From an uncultured Ruminococcus sp. (lineage in GTDB: Bacteria > Bacillota > Clostridia > Oscillospirales > Ruminococcaceae), in the NCBI GenBank assembly GCA_946544695.1, contig CAMNMO010000118.1, positions 1 to 8,018 of the forward strand: 8,018 nucleotides of DNA, in the 5' to 3' direction. The notes below the pieces were generated by a model, which was not told the DNA's origin, did no database searches, and was given only the letters and a program-made list of their open reading frames with translations. The position numbers and the translations under genes were made by a program. Numbering within the stretch: the first letter of the stretch is position 1; each line of letters opens with the position of its first letter. Of this stretch, positions 5,112 through 8,018 are shown in pieces.

Positions 5112-5886
5112 ACTTGCCTGAGCCTCCCTTCTCGTCCATGAATATATCGGGTATCTCTGCAAGAACGGGTACGCCGAATCTTGCCTTTATATCCTCACCG
5201 CTCTTGACAGTGTTGTCAAAGAAGCTGTTTATGAATGCTATGCCTACTGCAATGATAAATCCTGCTATCATGCCAAGCAGCAGATATCTCTTGATGTTGG
5301 GACCACTGGGACCTGTGGGCACCTTTGCGGGTGATACAGTCTCAACAGCACCTGCTTTGGTCGTTCTCTTGATAATCTCGGGTGCGATCTCGGAGATATA
5401 TGTGCATATATCAGCCGAGAATGAAGGCACCTGTGTGGTAACGGTCACCTGAAGCACCTCAGTGTTGTTGACAGCTGTGATGTTTATCAGATTCTTGATC
5501 TCGGCTGACGGTATATACTCTCTGCCGTCATCGTCCATGCGTATGGTGAAATAATCCTTCAGGTCATCTTCGTCATAGTCCTTCATGAGATTATCAGAGA
5601 TAGCCTGATATACCAGATCATCATCAAGGATAACGATATATGTGGCAGCCAGGTTTCTCGCTGTTGTCAGATCCTGAACGTTTATCGTGTTTTCGTCGTC
5701 CAGTATCTGGTTCCTGTTGCCGTTCGTCACATAGATCTTTATGCTTGAGGTATATTGCAGCGGCAGAACGAATTTAGCAAAGCTGTAACCTGCCACACCT
5801 GCAACGATAGTCAGTATGATTATAAGCTTGATATGTCCCAGGAGTATACCGAGTATTTCCTGTACACTGATTTCTTTTCCTTCCAT
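5098..5886 (-). CDS. cpsC: CpsC/Wzz-type chain-length determinant, tyrosine-kinase modulator
   Basis: A 262-residue membrane protein with the polysaccharide co-polymerase layout. It has a short cytoplasmic N-terminus, a first membrane helix at about 18-40, a large extracellular region (41-199) ending in a Pro/Gly-rich stretch (PAKVPTGPSGPN), a second helix at about 201-222, then the cytoplasmic motif DNTVKSGEDIKARFGVPVLAEIPD. In Firmicutes this protein activates the separate kinase CpsD through its C-terminal tail, replacing the fused Wzc of Gram-negatives. Here the tail is GGSGKYGKY, two tyrosines at the very end, and its last codons overlap the cpsD start. The ATG at 5886 is preceded by a modest GAGAAA or a more distant AGGTG. 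It is the first gene of a two-gene transcript with a perfect promoter at 5959-5987. Confidence 0.92.
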   Translation of the reverse strand: MEGKEISVQEILGILLGHIKLIIILTIVAGVAGYSFAKFVLPLQYTSSIKIYVTNGNRNQILDDENTINVQDLTTARNLAATYIVILDDDLVYQAISDNLMKDYDEDDLKDYFTIRMDDDGREYIPSAEIKNLINITAVNNTEVLQVTVTTQVPSFSADICTYISEIAPEIIKRTTKAGAVETVSPAKVPTGPSGPNIKRYLLLGMIAGFIIAVGIAFINSFFDNTVKSGEDIKARFGVPVLAEIPDIFMDEKGGSGKYGKY

Positions 5887-5934
5887 TTTCTCACAACACC
5901 TGCCTGATATTATTAGCCCAAAACACTCATTCGT

Positions 5935-5951
5935 TATGTTATACTAACATA
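5935..5951. promoter_or_regulatory. Inverted repeat at the predicted +1 of cpsC-cpsD
   Basis: TATGTTA-TAC-TAACATA (7-bp perfect arms, 3-bp centre) begins one base after the predicted start at about 5952. It is either an operator placed to block initiation or a hairpin capping the 5' end of the mRNA. The role is inferred from position alone. Confidence 0.5.
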
Positions 5952-5958
5952 CCCTAAT

Positions 5959-5987
5959 ATTATACACCATTCATTAATATTTGTCAA
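5959..5987 (-). promoter_or_regulatory. Consensus housekeeping promoter of cpsC-cpsD
   Basis: On the minus strand TTGACA (5987-5982) and TATAAT (5964-5959) are 17 bases apart, a perfect primary-sigma match within AT-rich DNA. The start near 5952 gives a leader of about 65 nt to the cpsC ATG. Confidence 0.9.
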
Positions 5988-6119
5988 TCACTTTAACGCC
6001 AAATTTATTAATTATTTCATTGGTTTATTTTATGATATGGCTATTTGTCAGGCGGAAAGACACCGCCGCAGGATAAATTTTCCATTTCAGCCTGCTATGG
6101 ACAAAACAGACAGCTTATA
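5988..6119. other. Intergenic region between the SH3b lipoprotein and the cps promoter
   Basis: AT-rich and without a plausible gene. It holds one short hairpin (GGCGG-7-CCGCC, 6051-6067) after the lipoprotein gene, but no T-tract follows on either strand, so a transcript end for that gene is not clear. Confidence 0.5.
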
Positions 6120-6887
6120 TCAGTTTGGGGCAAGGAGTTCCCTCATCACCCAGCCGACAGTTCCGTTGTAGCTCGTATATACCCAGACATTGCCGTCTGT
6201 GCCCACAGTTTCGCCCCAGCCCGTGATAGTTTCGCCGTCGGGTATCTGTAACCTTATGTCATACTGCTTTGACGGACCGTATCTCAGGTTGAGATAGGTG
6301 GTGTCAGATGTAACGGTATAGCTTTGGTACATATCATATTCCATGCTTGTTTCCATCTTGAAAAGGGAAGCGCTGTCAAATGCGGTCGTGGTGGTCTCTG
6401 CCGCCGATGAAGAACTGTCCTTTCCCGCCGCAGTGGTCACGGTGGTGACAGTGGTCGGTGCGGAGTCATCATCGTCCAGCATGATGGTGCCGTCTTTGGT
6501 GGTGGTGGTGACCTCCTCGCTTACAGTCACGGCAGCTGCGGTGGTGCCGTTGTGTTCGGGTACGGTGTAGAAGGTCTTGGCTTCGGTGCGCATGGTCGAA
6601 CGCAGTTCCTCATCTATCTCATCATCGGGGTTGCTGACCTCGCCGTTTTCCAGCGAACCTGTAACAGTTGTTGTGGTGGTGTAGCCGCCGCCGTAGTCCT
6701 CATCATCAGCGTCCACCGCATCGCTGTACATGGCGGTCTTGGTGGTATGAGCTGCTCTGGTGGTATAGGTGCTTGTGGTGGTGAACAGCGGTTCAGTCTC
6801 GGAGGAGTCCCCCAAGCCCACCTGACCACAGCCTGTAAGTGCAGCCGCAGCCAATGCCAAAAACAATATCCTGAATTTTTTACACAT
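6120..6887 (-). CDS. Lipoprotein with Thr-rich linker and C-terminal SH3b domain
   Basis: A 255-residue exported protein. The N-terminus is a lipoprotein signal: MCKKFR, a hydrophobic run, then lipobox LTGC with the lipidated Cys at 20. Residues about 21-185 form a low-complexity linker rich in Thr, Ser and Asp (several TTTT and DDDD runs), probably extended and exposed. Residues about 192-253 match a bacterial SH3 domain: TYLNLRYGPSKQYDIRLQIPDGETITGWGE, then VWVYTSYNGTVGWVMRELL. SH3b domains usually bind peptidoglycan or guide a wall hydrolase, so this is likely a membrane-anchored wall-contacting protein with no catalytic domain of its own. The ATG at 6887 has GAGGG (6894-6898) 6 nt upstream. 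The promoter is uncertain because a MITE-like element lies just upstream. Domain call firm, biological role open. Confidence 0.88.
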   Translation of the reverse strand: MCKKFRILFLALAAAALTGCGQVGLGDSSETEPLFTTTSTYTTRAAHTTKTAMYSDAVDADDEDYGGGYTTTTTVTGSLENGEVSNPDDEIDEELRSTMRTEAKTFYTVPEHNGTTAAAVTVSEEVTTTTKDGTIMLDDDDSAPTTVTTVTTAAGKDSSSSAAETTTTAFDSASLFKMETSMEYDMYQSYTVTSDTTYLNLRYGPSKQYDIRLQIPDGETITGWGETVGTDGNVWVYTSYNGTVGWVMRELLAPN

Positions 6888-6947
6888 GTCGATCCCTCAC
6901 TTTGATCCTGTATCTGTGTCGTTCTGTTTATCTGTATTTATGCAGAA

Positions 6948-7047
6948 ATCCCAATTTGGTTGTGTATTGTTTCCCCCGCCTTCGGCGGGGGAAACAATAC
7001 GAAAAAAGTCATTCTGTATCATCAGCAATACACTTCAAAATTGGGAA
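6948..7047. mobile_element. MITE-like palindromic insertion, 100 bp, with 8-bp target duplication
   Basis: The ends are inverted repeats: TCCCAATTT-4-GTGTATTG (6949-6969) matches the reverse complement of CAATACAC-4-AAATTGGGA (7026-7046), differing only in the central four bases. The 8-bp direct repeat ATGCAGAA flanks it exactly (6940-6947 and 7048-7055), as a target-site duplication would. Inside is a near-complete hairpin (6964-7000). There is no room for a transposase, so any mobility would need one supplied in trans. I cannot assign the IS family. Confidence 0.65.
6964..7000. repeat. 17-bp-arm perfect hairpin inside the MITE-like element
   Basis: GTATTGTTTCCCCCGCC (6964-6980) and its exact reverse complement (6984-7000) are separated by TTC. 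It is far stronger than a usual terminator, but neither strand has a T-tract after it (GAAAAAA on plus, ACAACC on minus). Its outer GTATTG can pair either here or with 7026-7031. Confidence 0.9.
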
Positions 7048-7068
7048 ATGCAGAACATGTTATTGATA

Positions 7069-7881
7069 TCACACGTTGTCAACTATATCTTTGCCAAGCA
7101 GCCGCAGCGCATTCTGCGAGAATATTTTATCCTTATCATCATCGGATATACCCAGCCGCAGTATCTTATCCCGTATGACAGCTGGGCTGTCCCAGGGGCA
7201 GTCACTGGCGAACAGTATCCTGTCGGCGCCGTGTTTGCGAATGATCTTTTCCATGATCTCATCGGTGACATATCTGCCTGTAAAAGCCGTATCGAGGTAG
7301 ACCTGACCGCCGCAGCCCGCAAGCAGGTCAAGCACCTGCTGATGCGAATCGTTGCCGCCGAGATGGGCAAGAATGACTTTAAGGTGCGGGTGTTTGCGCA
7401 GCATGTTCAGCACCCCTGTTACGGGGCAGTGGATAAGTGCGGGGGAAATAACATCGAACCCTGCGTGGAAAATAACGGGGAGATCACGTTTTTCTATCTC
7501 ATCATAGAGAAAGTCGAGCCTGTCCTCATCGACCATAAATCCCTGATAATCGGGGTGAAGCTTGATGCCGTGAAGTCCGAGAGCGACAATGCGGTCGAGT
7601 TCACCGCAGACATCATCAGCATCGGGGTGAACGGAACCGAAGCTGATGAATCTGCCGTTGTTATTGGCAGCGCACCAGTCATTGAGAACGAGCTGCTGAG
7701 ATGGTTTGGTAGCGATGGGCAGCAGCACACCTTTATCCACGCCCCAGAGATCGAACATTCTGACGGTATCCTCGATGAGACCGTTAGTCAGGGGTGGGAT
7801 ATCGGCACGTTCCTGAAGGGCTTTTATGGCACGTTCAGCGATCTTGGGGTTAAAGCAATGGACATGAAAATCAATAAGCAA
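7069..7881 (-). CDS. Amidohydrolase family protein (PF04909-type TIM barrel)
   Basis: A 270-residue metal-dependent hydrolase-like protein of the amidohydrolase-2 (ACMSD-related) group, probably cytoplasmic. The metal and catalytic motifs appear in order: HVH (His6, His8), GIKLHPDYQGF (Lys107, His109), VIFHAG (His139), ILAHLGG (His173) and ILFASDCPW (Asp227), the usual beta-strand-end ligands of this barrel. Members include decarboxylases and hydrolases, and the substrate cannot be told from sequence. The start is a TTG at 7881: GGGAGG (7891-7896) sits 9 nt upstream, the first codons already encode the barrel's first strand (LIDFHVH), and the next Met is at residue 42. It appears to be a single gene with its own promoter at 7916-7944. 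No intrinsic terminator is seen before the MITE-like element. Confidence 0.88.
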   Translation of the reverse strand: MLIDFHVHCFNPKIAERAIKALQERADIPPLTNGLIEDTVRMFDLWGVDKGVLLPIATKPSQQLVLNDWCAANNNGRFISFGSVHPDADDVCGELDRIVALGLHGIKLHPDYQGFMVDEDRLDFLYDEIEKRDLPVIFHAGFDVISPALIHCPVTGVLNMLRKHPHLKVILAHLGGNDSHQQVLDLLAGCGGQVYLDTAFTGRYVTDEIMEKIIRKHGADRILFASDCPWDSPAVIRDKILRLGISDDDKDKIFSQNALRLLGKDIVDNV

Positions 7882-7890
7882 GAAAAATAA

Positions 7891-7896
7891 CCTCCC
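7891..7896 (-). promoter_or_regulatory. Ribosome binding site that fixes the TTG start of the amidohydrolase
   Basis: GGGAGG on the minus strand, 9 nt before TTG at 7881. No ATG or GTG in frame is available near it. Confidence 0.8.
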
Positions 7897-7915
7897 GAAA
7901 AAATATCCACATTAT

Positions 7916-7944
7916 ATTATAGCACATTTTGCAGAAAAAGTAAA
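7916..7944 (-). promoter_or_regulatory. Extended -10 promoter of the amidohydrolase gene
   Basis: On the minus strand TGC-TATAAT (7924-7916) is a perfect extended -10, with TTTACT (7944-7939) 17 bases upstream as a 4/6 -35 box. The predicted start near 7909 leaves a leader of about 28 nt. Bases 7945-8018 beyond it hold no gene that I can see. Confidence 0.78.
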
Positions 7945-8018
7945 GAAAAGCGAATGAAAAAGTACGGAAATCAATTTTTGCGTAATACAAAGGGTTGAAC
8001 ATGCATTACGGCTGTAAA

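Noticed and set aside
6051..6067. Hairpin GGCGG-7-CCGCC as terminator of the SH3b lipoprotein gene
   Set aside because: Only five pairs, with no T-tract on the minus strand.
6964..7000. GC-rich hairpin as an ordinary intrinsic terminator of the amidohydrolase
   Set aside because: Neither strand has a T-tract after the stem, and the flanking direct repeats point to an inserted element instead.
6886..7890. Long plus-strand ORF (334 codons) opposite the amidohydrolase
   Set aside because: The minus strand has all the metal-ligand motifs, a ribosome site and a promoter. The plus ORF passes through the MITE-like hairpin and shows no family features.
7981..8010. CGTAAT / ATTACG inverted repeat near the window end
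   Set aside because: Six-bp arms with an 18-nt spacer and no supporting signal; too weak to call.

Overview
The window looks like chromosomal DNA from a low-GC Gram-positive gut or rumen anaerobe, most likely Ruminococcus or a close relative. The main reason is two adjacent genes for type I dockerin proteins with the HVKG-type repeat ends common in that group. A CpsC/CpsD tyrosine-kinase pair, an ECF-type S component and a FatA-like bacterial acyl-ACP thioesterase also fit a Firmicutes host. Genus-level placement is inference. No tRNA, rRNA, CRISPR array or complete insertion sequence was seen.

Layout. (1) Bases 1-1518, plus strand: the 3' end of an acidic, repeat-linker dockerin protein, then a strong intrinsic terminator with a perfect consensus promoter built into it (482-510), a roughly 145-nt leader that can fold, and a secreted dockerin-CHAP protein. 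(2) Bases 1533-2203, minus strand: a single-gene unit for an ECF S component, with its own promoter, a palindrome at the predicted +1, and a terminator shared with the converging dockerin-CHAP gene. (3) Bases 2219-4234, minus strand: a three-gene operon of acyl-ACP thioesterase, a small two-helix membrane protein and purine nucleoside phosphorylase, with tight spacing and a TGATG overlap. (4) Bases 4270-5987, minus strand: a two-gene unit of cpsC (membrane modulator) and cpsD (tyrosine kinase with an 11-Tyr tail), with a perfect consensus promoter and a terminator, and no sugar-polymer genes beside it. (5) Bases 6120-6887, minus strand: a lipoprotein with a long Thr/Ser/Asp-rich linker and a C-terminal SH3b domain. 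(6) Bases 6948-7047: a 100-bp palindromic insertion with terminal inverted repeats and 8-bp flanking direct repeats, resembling a MITE. (7) Bases 7069-7944, minus strand: a TTG-started amidohydrolase with its own extended -10 promoter.

How the genes fit together. The cell-surface theme is clear: dockerin proteins, a probable CHAP peptidoglycan hydrolase or amidase, a wall-binding SH3b lipoprotein, and a kinase/copolymerase pair of the kind that controls surface polymer length. The thioesterase, nucleoside phosphorylase, ECF component and amidohydrolase look like housekeeping or salvage genes without an evident shared pathway.

The most notable points are the MITE-like element at 6948-7047, the structured leader and terminator-embedded promoter before the dockerin-CHAP gene, and the presence at three of four predicted promoters of an inverted repeat placed at the transcription start. 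I did not find a convincing wholly new multi-gene system here.
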